Of a stretch of DNA of 64,000 bases, positions 28,467 through 36,833 are shown one piece after another. The position numbers and the translations under genes were made by a program. The stretch's first letter is position 1, and every line of letters starts with the position of its first letter. The notes beneath the pieces are model-generated. The model saw nothing but the letters and a program-made list of their open reading frames with translations. It had not been told where the DNA came from and searched no databases. Source of the stretch: Desulfovibrio desulfuricans DSM 642 (GTDB lineage: Bacteria; Desulfobacterota; Desulfovibrionia; Desulfovibrionales; Desulfovibrionaceae); assembly GCF_000420465.1 (NCBI RefSeq), contig NZ_ATUZ01000013.1:1-64000 (forward strand). Direction: 5' to 3'.

Positions 28467-29810
28467 TTAGTCCTGAGCGCTGGCGGGTGCGCCCGGCGCG
28501 GCGTCGCCCTCGGCTGGCGCCTTGGGCTCCACTTCGGTCACCTTGGACTTGGCGTAGATCAGATCCATGGCCTTGTCGGCCAGCATGCGGTCACGCAGCA
28601 CAAAGATCATGCCCGAGCGTTCATAGCTTTCACGCAGGGTCTTGAAATCTTCGCCAGTACGCATGCTCATCTGGTAAATCTGAGTGTTGACCTCATTGTC
28701 GGTAACGTCAAGTGCTTCTTTCTTGGCAACGGAGAGCAGCAGAACCTGCGAGCGGGCCAGTTCGTCAGCCTGGGGCTGCACTTCGGCGCGCAGTTCGTCC
28801 ATACTCTTGCCAAGGGAATCAATGCTGCGGCCCTGACGTTCGAGGCGGGAGGCCATGTCGCCCAGCAGGGTGCGCACCTGGGTGTCAACAAGGCTGGGCG
28901 GCAGTTCAAATTCAACCATCTTCAGCAGACGGTCAAGCAGGGTCTTCTGCGCGGCGCTCTTGTTGAGGTTGGCGCGGCTCTGGGTATAGCTGCCGGTGAT
29001 GGCTTCGCGCAGCTTTTCCACGCTTTCAAGGCCAACGGTCTTGGCGAGGTCGTCGTTCAGTTCAGGAAGCTTGCGCTCCTTGATGGCGTGCACGCGCACC
29101 TTCATGGTGACGGTTTTGCCTGCCAGATCCTTGGCAAGAAAATCTTCGGGGAAGGTGATCTGGCCTTCGCCTTCTTCGCCGTAGCGGATGGTCTTCACCA
29201 GGGCTTCAAAATCTTCAAGGGCCTGACGTTCGCCAAGGGCGAGGTCAAAGCTTTCGGCCTTCACGCCTTCCAGTGGCTCGCCGTTTTCAAAGGCGGCAAA
29301 GTCGATGGTGGCAACCTGACCGTCCACAGCGGGGCCAGCGCCTTCAACGGGCACAAGCTCGCCACGGTCGCGGCGGATGCGGTCGATAACTTCCTGCACT
29401 TCCTTTTCGTCCACGACCACTTTTTCCTGCTCCACTTCCATACCTTCATAAGGAGGAAGGGTGAAGGAGGGCAGCATTTCAAACTCGATGCTGTATTCGT
29501 AGCCCTGACCGCGCTCAAAGGTGCCCTTGGCATCCACGTCAACACCTGCGAGGGGCGAAACGTCGAGCTTCTGCATCACGTCGTTGATATGGACGTTAAT
29601 CAGATCCTGGCGGGCTTCTTCATAAATCTTGTCGCGGAAGCGCTGTTCGATGACCGACGCCGGAACCTTGCCCTTGCGGAAACCGTCCAGCTGCACCGAT
29701 GTTTTGTACAGCGCCACGGCGCCCATGATGGCTGCTTCCACTTCCTGGGCTTCGGTGGTGATGACGACCTTTTTTCTGACCGGCGAAATGTCTTCTGCGC
29801 TATATTCCAC
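28467..29810 (-). CDS. tig: Trigger factor
   Basis: 447 aa from a GTG start at 29810, chosen because AAGGAG lies 7 bases upstream; the frame continues into the tRNA gene but that part is not coding. Ribosome-binding signature GFRKGKVP at ~42-49, PPIase (FKBP-like) domain ~160-240, and a long helical C-terminal arm region. It is the ribosome-associated folding chaperone. Its leader directly follows tRNA-Leu(UAG) with no terminator between. Confidence 0.95.
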   Translation of the reverse strand: MEYSAEDISPVRKKVVITTEAQEVEAAIMGAVALYKTSVQLDGFRKGKVPASVIEQRFRDKIYEEARQDLINVHINDVMQKLDVSPLAGVDVDAKGTFERGQGYEYSIEFEMLPSFTLPPYEGMEVEQEKVVVDEKEVQEVIDRIRRDRGELVPVEGAGPAVDGQVATIDFAAFENGEPLEGVKAESFDLALGERQALEDFEALVKTIRYGEEGEGQITFPEDFLAKDLAGKTVTMKVRVHAIKERKLPELNDDLAKTVGLESVEKLREAITGSYTQSRANLNKSAAQKTLLDRLLKMVEFELPPSLVDTQVRTLLGDMASRLERQGRSIDSLGKSMDELRAEVQPQADELARSQVLLLSVAKKEALDVTDNEVNTQIYQMSMRTGEDFKTLRESYERSGMIFVLRDRMLADKAMDLIYAKSKVTEVEPKAPAEGDAAPGAPASAQD

Positions 29811-29838
29811 GAGGGACTCCTTTTCTTGGTGAGGTAGA

Positions 29839-29922
29839 TGGTGCGAGAGGGGGGACTTGAACCCCCATACCAATGGTGCTGGATTCTAAGTCCAGTGCGT
29901 CTACCAATTCCGCCACTCTCGC
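29839..29922 (-). tRNA. tRNA-Leu, anticodon UAG
   Basis: 84 nt with encoded CCA. Acceptor GCGAGAG/CTCTCGC, D-arm GGCGGAATTGGTAGAC, anticodon stem CTGGA/TCCAG around CTTAGAA (anticodon TAG), class II variable arm, T-arm GTTCAAGTC. 28 bases separate it from the tig start codon. Confidence 0.95.
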
Positions 29923-29932
29923 AAAGCGTGTT

Positions 29933-29961
29933 TCCATAGCACACTTGCCGGTGGGCTGCAA
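29933..29961 (-). promoter_or_regulatory. Promoter of tRNA-Leu(UAG)-tig
   Basis: On the minus strand TTGCAG (29956-29961) and TATGGA (29933-29938), spacing 17 bases, ~10 bases before the mature tRNA 5' end. Confidence 0.55.
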
Positions 29962-30168
29962 GCCGTGAGCGGCGCGCCTGATGCCGGGGCTGTGCCGGGC
30001 GGGAGGGCGTTAACCGAAAATCTCCGTCATAAATAAGTCGCAATGGCGGTACGGCAAGCATTTTTTTAAAAAAAAACTGGCCGAAATCACCATCCCGGTG
30101 CGGAGCACGCGGCGTGGGGACGGCATGCGCCATATGCCCAGCTCAGCCCCGGTCGCGCCCGTGCGGCA

Positions 30169-31227
30169 TCAGCGCAGCACCAGGGCTGCGCCGTCAGGCC
30201 TTGGCGCAACAACCTTGCCCACCTCGCAGGCCAGATCACCGCCAGCCAGCAGCATTTCGCGCGCCTGCGGCACCATCTCTGGCGGCACGGCCAGCAGCAG
30301 CCCGCCGGAGGTCTGCGCGTCAAAGGCGAGGCTCGTGAGCGCTTCGTCCACGCCATCTTCCACAAGAGTGGAACAGGCCCAATATTTTCTGTTCAGGTGG
30401 CTGCCTGCGGGTATAAGCCCATCGCGCGCGTATTCAAGAGCGCGCGGCATGAGGGGCAGGGCCTCGGCATTCAGTACCACGGTAACGCCTGAGGCCAGGG
30501 CCATTTCAAGCGCATGCCCGCCAAGGCCAAAGCCTGTTATGTCTGTGGCGGCGGCGATTTTGAGGTCGCGCACAACGCCCCCGGCAACACTGTTGAGGCG
30601 GGAGCACCAGCGTGTAACCTCGGCCTCGCTTTCTTCGGCACCGTCCCAGCGGGCCTTGACCGCCGTGGCGAGCACTCCTGTGCCCAGCGGTTTGGTCAGC
30701 AGCAGGGTCTGGCCCGGTTTCAGGCCATCGTTGCGGGCCATGTGGGAGGGATCTATGATGCCCGTGACCGCCAGACCATATTTGAGTTCCTCGTCCTGCA
30801 CCGTGTGACCGCCAGCCAGCACGGCCCCCGCTTCGTTCATGGCGTCAAGGCCGCCGCGCAGGATGTTTTCCAGTATGTGCTGCGGGTCGTCCTCTGCCAG
30901 AGCCTGCGGAAAAAAGGCCACGTTCATGGCGCTCCACGGCTGGCCGCCCATGGCGTAGACATCCGAAAGCGCGTTGGCGGCGGCAATACGGCCAAAGGCA
31001 AAGGCATCATTGACAATGGGCGCAAGAATATCCACGGTCTGCACCAGGGCGCAGCCAGGGGGAACGGTCAGCACAACGGCGTCTTCGTTCCGGGCGCGAC
31101 CAGCCAGAACCCTGGCCTCAAGGTCAGGGCGCGTATCGGACGGCAGGCCGCGTAAAAGTCGCTCCAGGGCCCCTGGAGCCAGCTTGGCGGCTCAACCGGC
31201 CGCGCGGGCTTTTTCCAGCAGTTTCAT
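30169..31227 (-). CDS. selD: Selenide, water dikinase SelD, itself a selenoprotein
   Basis: 352 residues including Sec. A plain reading gives only the part from ~31074 down and loses the N terminus. Reading on in the same frame past a TGA at 31194-31192 reaches ATG 31227 with AGGGAG upstream. Translation around the TGA is KARAAG-U-AAKLAPGAL, exactly where SelD has its catalytic Cys/Sec before the conserved A-K-x-x-P-G. Downstream: DILAPIVNDAFAFGRIAAANALSDVYAMGG, TDITGFGLGGHALEMA and FDAQTSGGLL. It makes selenophosphate from selenide and ATP for tRNA-Sec synthesis. The real stop is also TGA (30169-30171). Confidence 0.93.
31161..31194 (-). promoter_or_regulatory. selD UGA codon and SECIS-like hairpin
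   Basis: The UGA codon (31192-31194) is followed after 12 bases by a perfect 8-bp stem GCTCCAGG/CCTGGAGC with a short G-rich loop (31161-31179). This is the spacing expected of a bacterial SECIS bound by SelB. Confidence 0.75.
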
Positions 31228-31294
31228 GCTGCGCTCCCTGGTAGTTTTGTGTTCATCCGCCAAGTATGCCTTCTTGAAGGTAAAAGGTCAAAAT

Positions 31295-31324
31295 ATGACA
31301 TGTTGACGACAGAACCATTATAAT
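31295..31324 (+). promoter_or_regulatory. Promoter of the vanX-like gene
   Basis: ATGACA (31295-31300) and TATAAT (31319-31324) with 18-bp spacing, ~70 bp before the start codon. Confidence 0.55.
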
Positions 31325-31394
31325 GTGCAATGCCGAACTGGTGTACCGGGTTTTACCGTCAGCGCAGGGTGCTGAAAAAATTAAGGAGACGACC

Positions 31395-32096
31395 ATGATT
31401 GCGCGCCGTAAATGCGATCCGCTTCTTTTTTTGCAGATGTTGGTGCTGGCCTTGGGGATGCTGTTTCCTTGGCACGCGCAGGCGGCCATGCACGATGGTT
31501 TTGTGCATGTAAGCGACAAATGCCAGAATATTATTCAGGAAATACGCTATTTTTCTTCCTACAACTTTGTGGGAGAGCGCATCAATGGATATCTCGCACC
31601 CCGGGCAATCTTGACCGAGCCAGCGGCGAATGCCCTGTGCAAGGCCGCTACGGCTGCGGAAGAGAAGGGCTACACTCTGAAAATTTATGACGCCTACCGC
31701 CCCCAGTCGGCAGTGGATCATTTTGTGCGCTGGGGCATGAACGCCGCCGACACGCGCATGAAGGCGATTTTTTACCCGCAGGTAGACAAGGCGCGGGTGT
31801 TTGATCTGGGCTATGTTGCCACGCGCTCCGGGCATTCGCGCGGCAGCACGGTAGACCTCACCCTCGTTGACAGGCAGAGCGGCAAAGAAGTGGACATGGG
31901 TACCCCCTTTGACTTTTTTGGCGCGGCCTCGCACCACGGGGCCAAGGGGCTGAGCCCGCAGCAGGAGGCCAACCGGGCTGTGCTTCTGGGCCTTATGGAA
32001 AATGCCGGGTTCAAGCGCTATGAAGAAGAGTGGTGGCACTACACGCTTAAAAATGAGCCTTACACGGATACCTATTTCAATTTTGCGGTGGAATAA
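31395..32096 (+). CDS. D-alanyl-D-alanine dipeptidase (VanX/DdpX family)
   Basis: 233 aa from ATG 31395, with AAGGAG 9 bases upstream. Signal peptide to ~32 (MLFPWHAQA-A). Zinc ligands follow the VanX pattern: SGHSRGSTVDLTL gives His and Asp, EEWWHY gives the catalytic Glu and third ligand His; the Arg of YDAYRPQSAV is also conserved. It hydrolyses D-Ala-D-Ala. With an export signal it would act on periplasmic muropeptide fragments or exogenous dipeptide rather than give vancomycin resistance. Confidence 0.9.
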   Translation: MIARRKCDPLLFLQMLVLALGMLFPWHAQAAMHDGFVHVSDKCQNIIQEIRYFSSYNFVGERINGYLAPRAILTEPAANALCKAATAAEEKGYTLKIYDAYRPQSAVDHFVRWGMNAADTRMKAIFYPQVDKARVFDLGYVATRSGHSRGSTVDLTLVDRQSGKEVDMGTPFDFFGAASHHGAKGLSPQQEANRAVLLGLMENAGFKRYEEEWWHYTLKNEPYTDTYFNFAVE

Positions 32097-32191
32097 ACTG
32101 AGGTTCCTCGCATAACTACGGTGGATTTCTTCTTTTCATGCATAACCTTGCGGCGTAGCATGCTGGGCAATGTTCCACGAAAGGATATGCC

Positions 32192-33061
32192 GTGAAAGTT
32201 GTCGTTTGCGCCAAGAAGGATCTTGCAGGATGTGTCGCCCTTAACAGGCTGCTGGCAGCCATTGCCCCTAGGCACGATGTTTTTGTGGTTCTTTCAGATT
32301 ACGTGCTGGACGCGGAGTGCAGCAATGCCTACGCGGCAAGCCTTGTGGCCCATGAGCGGAACATGGTGCTCGAGCACATTCTGCCCTGGCTGGAAACCCG
32401 CTTCGCTCATGGCAGTGCGGCACGGTGCCAGACCTATGCGGGCCTGAAAAAGCGTTACGGCATTGATATGGAGATGTGGGGTCCCATGCGGTCGCCCGCC
32501 TCCCGCCAAGCCATGCGCGACCTTGCGCCGGACGTTGTTATCTCCTGCCGCTACGACTACGTTATTCCCACGGAAGTCATAGATATGCCCCGGTTTGGCA
32601 CCTATGGCATGCATCCCGGCGCGTTGCCTGATCTGCAAGGCCTGTGCAGCCCTTTTCGGGCTATGGAGCATGGCAATGAGCGCTCTGGCTGCACTCTTTT
32701 CCACCTTGACGCAGGGCTGGATACCGGCCCCATCGTGGAGATCGGCTGGTGGCCCATCAACTACGACCGCTCCCTGCTGTGGAACTTTGTGCATACCTAT
32801 TTTGCGGGTATAGACGCCCTGCTGCGCCATCTGCCGGAACTGGAGGCGGGGCGCGAGCTGACAACCCATGTGCAGAGCAGCGAAGGCCGAAAATATTTCA
32901 GCTATCCCACCGAAGACGAATTCCGCAGGTTTATCCAGAAGGGCGGGCATATCGTTCTGCCTGAAGATTATCATGAAGTCCTGTCGTGGTTTTTGCCCGG
33001 CGGTCTGACTGATCCCGCCATGCCCGAACTGCGGGCGCTGGTCAGTTCGCTGGAGTCCTGA
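32192..33061 (+). CDS. Formyltransferase-fold protein
   Basis: 289 aa, GTG start with AAAGGA 6 bases upstream. The central part follows the formyl_trans_N fold: APDVVISCRYDYVIP, GTYGMHPGALPDLQG and LFHLDAGLDTGPIVEIG. The catalytic His and Asp of the N/H/D triad are kept, but the Asn of the usual N-x-H-x-S-L-L-P is Gly. The last 20 bases overlap, tail to tail, the MFS gene. The substrate is unknown; formylation of an amino sugar or of a peptide building block are options. The altered site may mean another one-carbon or acyl reaction. Confidence 0.7.
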   Translation: MKVVVCAKKDLAGCVALNRLLAAIAPRHDVFVVLSDYVLDAECSNAYAASLVAHERNMVLEHILPWLETRFAHGSAARCQTYAGLKKRYGIDMEMWGPMRSPASRQAMRDLAPDVVISCRYDYVIPTEVIDMPRFGTYGMHPGALPDLQGLCSPFRAMEHGNERSGCTLFHLDAGLDTGPIVEIGWWPINYDRSLLWNFVHTYFAGIDALLRHLPELEAGRELTTHVQSSEGRKYFSYPTEDEFRRFIQKGGHIVLPEDYHEVLSWFLPGGLTDPAMPELRALVSSLES

Positions 33062-35444
33062 GCCGCCATAGCAGGTGGAACAGCAAGGAAAGCGCGCAGA
33101 CGATGCCGCCCATGAGCAGTAGCGCGCTGGCTGGAGCCATGACGGTTATGGCAATGCCAAACACCACAGGCCCCGCCACTTGCCCCATGCGTTCCAGGCC
33201 ACGGTAAATCGAGGCGGTCTTTTCGCGGCCCAGGGTTTGCGCCGAAGCAAGGGTGAGAACGCAGATCATGGATGCCGGAGCAGCAAGGCACTGGGCCAGC
33301 CCAAGGGAGATGACCGCAGCGGCGGCTCCAGCCATATTTGTGGCCGTTGCCGCAATGAGCAGCGTAATGCCTGAGAGCAGGCCCGTGAGCGTCAGAAACA
33401 GGGATTTGTCTTTTCTGTGATCTATCCATTTGCCAAGCAATGGCCCCGCCGTAATAAAACACAGGCCGTAGAGCATGAATATGCGGCCAATATCCGACTG
33501 ATCCACATGGGCGTTTGCCAGCCTCAGCGGCAGCAGATAGTGCAAAAATCCGGTCAGGCACATGGCGGCGGGTATGCCCACCAGCCAGAGTATCATGTGC
33601 ATGCGCGGGTCTTGCAGCAATTGCATGCAGCCTGAAAACATGTGCCCATGCGCGGCGGTCTGCGCACCAGAGTCCTGGCCGACCGCGCTATCGGAACTGC
33701 TTGCTGCGGCCTCCGCAGGTTCCTTGCCGAGCATCACGGTGAACAGCGCCAGCAATATTGTGCAAGCCCCGGTCGCCAGCACCGCCTGAAACGAGACATG
33801 ATCCGCCAGCATGGCCCCCGCTGCGGAGCCGCAGATGCTGCCGGAAAATATGCCAGCGAACACGCTGGTGAGCCCAGCCCCTGCATTGGCCTTGCCCAGG
33901 GTGCCGATCTGCCCGGCCATGAGCACAAGGCCAAAGCCGAAGCCTGTGGCAACGCGCCCCAGAATGAGCAGGTGCAGGCTGTTGGCCATGCCGCCCATCA
34001 TCAGCCCCACAGCCGCAGCCAGAGTGCCTGCGGCAAAGACCTTTCGCCAGCCGTAACGCAACGAAAAGCCGCCGGAAAAGAGCAGGGCAATGCCCGCGCT
34101 GACCATCTCTGCCGAGATGGGCAGGCCGATGGCCACATCGCGGCTCAGGCCCATGAACGGTTCATACAATTGGCGGGCCAGCAGCGGAATGAACGATATG
34201 CCCATGTCGTAGCCCAAAAAAAATACAAAGCCAGCTGCCCGCAATGCCTGCACGGCGAGGGAGTGGTGGCTGCCCCCAAGGGCGTTCGCCGCAGCATCTG
34301 GCGGCAGGTTGCGCTGCGCGATAAGCCCCAGCAGTTTTGAAAGCTCCAGCAACAGCAAAAAGCTGATGAGCAGCGAGGCCCCAAGGTCAAGGGCCAGCGC
34401 CGATATGCGGGTTGTGATCGCCTGGGGCTGCACGGCCAGTTGCAGGCGCAGCACCTCCTGCTTTTGGCGGAAGCGGCTGGGCCAGTAGGTGCTCAGTGAT
34501 TTTTCAACAGTGAGCGTGGTGTCGGGCACGTGCCCGGCAGAGGCTACAGCTTTGCCTTCAGGCGTCAGCAGTTGTGCACCCGCAAGCTCGCTGTTGGCTG
34601 CAAGCAGCTGCTCAAGCGCCTGATCCTTGCCGCGCAGGCTGGCAATATCCACGCCCTTATGGATGAGGTATTCAAAATCGCGCCCGGTGCCTTCGGCGAG
34701 GATGTCGGCCTTGGTGCGTACGGCCTGTTTGACAAAGGTGTCGAACAGTACCAGCGTGCCGCAGGCGTAGAGCAATTGTGATGTGCCGATGATGACGAGC
34801 AGCATTCTGGTCATGCCTGAAAGGCTTGTACCCACCGCGCGTTGCCCGGTCAGCAGGCCAAGACGCCCGGCCAGAATCAGCCCCGCCACAAGGCAGGCCG
34901 CTGCCAGCAGCAGGGATGACAGACGCAGAAAATCTTCTGTAGCCGCATTGATGGGCTTGCCGTCAATGTCCACCAGCAGGTGTCCCACAGGTGTTTTGTT
35001 GTTCAGGGGAATGCTCAGGCGGTAGCCATCGGCGGTTTTGATTGCGCCTTGCGGGCCGTCTTTGTCTTCGCTGGTTTGGGATGTTGCACCGGAGGGCAAC
35101 GTGCTATCAGCTTTTGAATCTTGGGCTGGCTGCACATAGAGCGTGGAACCCCTGGCATCAATAATGGTCACACGCTTGATGCCCGCCGCGCTCTGACCCA
35201 GTTCCGCCAGCATTTCGTCCATTCCGGCGAACGAAGCCAGCGGCTTGCCAAAGCGCATGCCGCGTTCAATATCGCGGGCCAGACGTTCAGCACCGCTGCG
35301 ATAGCCGGAAAGCACCATGTCGGTTGCCAGCGTATTCAGCGTGGAAACCGAGAGCAGCACGTTGAAGCCCAGAGTGACCAGCAGAACTCCAAGCCCGAGC
35401 AGCAGGGCATTGATGCGCAGTTTGCGCGTGGCGCGGATAAGCAC
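33042..35444 (-). CDS. MFS transporter with N-terminal sensor-like region
   Basis: 800 aa, GTG start with AAGGA overlapping the stop of the upstream gene. TM1 (~11-33), extracytoplasmic segment (~34-175, ERLARDIERGMRFGKPLASF ... GIKRVTIIDARGSTLYVQP) like a PAS/Cache sensor half, TM2-3, a second extracytoplasmic segment (~255-345), one TM, then an MFS core of about 12 helices (~385-795). Ordinary MFS proteins are ~400 aa; the sensor half doubles the length. The neighbour upstream is a DUF534-type binding protein, so the pair may form a binding-protein-dependent sensing or transport unit. The substrate is unknown. Confidence 0.75.
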   Translation of the reverse strand: MLIRATRKLRINALLLGLGVLLVTLGFNVLLSVSTLNTLATDMVLSGYRSGAERLARDIERGMRFGKPLASFAGMDEMLAELGQSAAGIKRVTIIDARGSTLYVQPAQDSKADSTLPSGATSQTSEDKDGPQGAIKTADGYRLSIPLNNKTPVGHLLVDIDGKPINAATEDFLRLSSLLLAAACLVAGLILAGRLGLLTGQRAVGTSLSGMTRMLLVIIGTSQLLYACGTLVLFDTFVKQAVRTKADILAEGTGRDFEYLIHKGVDIASLRGKDQALEQLLAANSELAGAQLLTPEGKAVASAGHVPDTTLTVEKSLSTYWPSRFRQKQEVLRLQLAVQPQAITTRISALALDLGASLLISFLLLLELSKLLGLIAQRNLPPDAAANALGGSHHSLAVQALRAAGFVFFLGYDMGISFIPLLARQLYEPFMGLSRDVAIGLPISAEMVSAGIALLFSGGFSLRYGWRKVFAAGTLAAAVGLMMGGMANSLHLLILGRVATGFGFGLVLMAGQIGTLGKANAGAGLTSVFAGIFSGSICGSAAGAMLADHVSFQAVLATGACTILLALFTVMLGKEPAEAAASSSDSAVGQDSGAQTAAHGHMFSGCMQLLQDPRMHMILWLVGIPAAMCLTGFLHYLLPLRLANAHVDQSDIGRIFMLYGLCFITAGPLLGKWIDHRKDKSLFLTLTGLLSGITLLIAATATNMAGAAAAVISLGLAQCLAAPASMICVLTLASAQTLGREKTASIYRGLERMGQVAGPVVFGIAITVMAPASALLLMGGIVCALSLLFHLLWRLRTPAN

Positions 35445-35453
35445 GGAAAATCC

Positions 35454-36599
35454 TTAGGGTGTACCGGGGTGCGGCTGGCTGATGGTTTCGTGCAGTTCGT
35501 CCGCCGTTACCAGCACGTCAAAGGGAAAGTCAAAGCCGATGGCCTTGGCGGTGCCAAGGTTCAGGGCAATGGAAGGTTCGGACTGGTCAAGCATGGGCAG
35601 GGTGCGCGGCTGCGTGCCACTGAGTATAGCGTGGGCCTGCCCGGCAAGAGCTATGCCGCTGGGGCCGAAATTCCAGGTGGAAAAGCCCATGAGCGCTCCG
35701 GATTTGACATATTCCGACCCGTCACGCGCAAAGGTGGGGATCTTCCACTGATTCAGTTTTTGCAACAGCGGGGCCATGCCCTCGCCGCCGATATCAAAGC
35801 AGTTCAGCGGGCCGATAAAGAAGGCGTCCATGCCCTGTTTATGCAGTTCATCCAGCCCCTTGCGGCATTCTTCAGCACTTTCGGTGGAGGAGAGGCCATC
35901 GTAGAGCACAAGGGAAAATCCCAGCTCCGAGGCAATGGCCTGGGCATCGCCAAGTGCCGCGTAGACGCGGCCTTCCTGACTGTTCTGGAACATGATGCCC
36001 ATTTTGTGAAAGCGCACCACATCGTAAAAAACGCGGAACATGGAAGACCAGCGGTCAACCTCCACCCGGCAGGTGAAGTTGTCCACGCCGGAATCTTGCG
36101 CGCTTTTGACAACCCCGGCAGCCACAGGGTCAGCCATGCCCATGCCCAGAATGGGCAAACGGCCATCGTTGACGGCCAGCAGCGCCTTGACCGCCGCCGT
36201 GCCCATGCCCACCACTAGGTCGAGATCCTTGCGCTGCAAAAGCTGTTTTGCCATTTCAGGCAGGCGGCGCATCTGCGCTGGTTCCCAGCCGGGGCTGAAG
36301 CGCGCGTCAGATGGGTATTCGCAGCGTATGTCGTCATACTTGCCCATACCATCGCGAAAGGCGCTCCAGGTGTTGTCAAACAGCCAGAACGGCCCGGCCT
36401 CGAGATAGCCGATGCGTTTTACAGGCGGATTGGCGCAGGCGGGCTGGCAGAAGACGAAAAACAAGCCGCCCAGAAAAAGCATGGCAAGAATCAGCGTGGC
36501 GATGCGGGGAAAAAGAGCGGTTGCATGGGGGCATTGCGCCTGGTTTTTCTGCGGGCGCAGCAAAGGGCATGGGCCATTGGCTGTAATTGGAAAAAGCAT
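35454..36599 (-). CDS. ABC-type substrate-binding protein (DUF534/TrpX-like), copy 2
   Basis: 381 aa from ATG 36599; an internal Met at codon 40 is also possible. Hydrophobic export signal ~33-57. The mature protein shows the ABC_sub_bind pattern: KRIGYLEAGPFW, LVVGMGTAAVKALL, LGMGMADPVAAGVV, FFIGPLNCFD, PTFARDGSEYVKSGALMGFS and SIALNLGTAKAIGFDFP. It is clearly a paralogue of the protein at 41260. No ABC permease or ATPase of the matching type is nearby; the next gene is the sensor-MFS protein, 9 bp away. Confidence 0.85.
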   Translation of the reverse strand: MLFPITANGPCPLLRPQKNQAQCPHATALFPRIATLILAMLFLGGLFFVFCQPACANPPVKRIGYLEAGPFWLFDNTWSAFRDGMGKYDDIRCEYPSDARFSPGWEPAQMRRLPEMAKQLLQRKDLDLVVGMGTAAVKALLAVNDGRLPILGMGMADPVAAGVVKSAQDSGVDNFTCRVEVDRWSSMFRVFYDVVRFHKMGIMFQNSQEGRVYAALGDAQAIASELGFSLVLYDGLSSTESAEECRKGLDELHKQGMDAFFIGPLNCFDIGGEGMAPLLQKLNQWKIPTFARDGSEYVKSGALMGFSTWNFGPSGIALAGQAHAILSGTQPRTLPMLDQSEPSIALNLGTAKAIGFDFPFDVLVTADELHETISQPHPGTP

Positions 36600-36653
36600 G
36601 CCTACTGCGCCGCGTGAAAGAGTGTGTTCATCAGAACCGTATTCCTATGCAGC

Positions 36654-36821
36654 CTAGCAGCCCTTGGGCTTTTTGGGGTTCGAGGCGAGGACAAGCAGCA
36701 GCCCCACCAGGGGGGTCAGCAGAACACTGGCAAAAAAGTTACCCCAGAATCCCAGCCGGGAATTGATGCCCAAAAGCCCGATCAGCAGGCTCATGCCCAG
36801 TATGAGAGCGAACAATAGCAC
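36654..36821 (-). CDS. Small 55-aa membrane protein
   Basis: GTG start at 36821 with AGGGAGG 7 bases upstream, stop TAG at 36654. It reads LLFALILGMSLLIGLLGINS, then a second hydrophobic stretch with SVLLTPLVGLLLVLAS, ending NPKKPKGC: two transmembrane helices and a basic C-terminal tail. It begins 12 bp after the SPFH gene stop, in the same direction, so it is probably part of that operon and a partner of the SPFH protein. No family recognised. Confidence 0.6.
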   Translation of the reverse strand: MLLFALILGMSLLIGLLGINSRLGFWGNFFASVLLTPLVGLLLVLASNPKKPKGC

Positions 36822-36833
36822 AGCGGGCCTCCC

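Noticed and set aside
29811-29873. Longer trigger factor start inside the tRNA gene region
   Set aside because: The extension is translated tRNA sequence; the GTG at 29810 has a proper Shine-Dalgarno and the standard N terminus.
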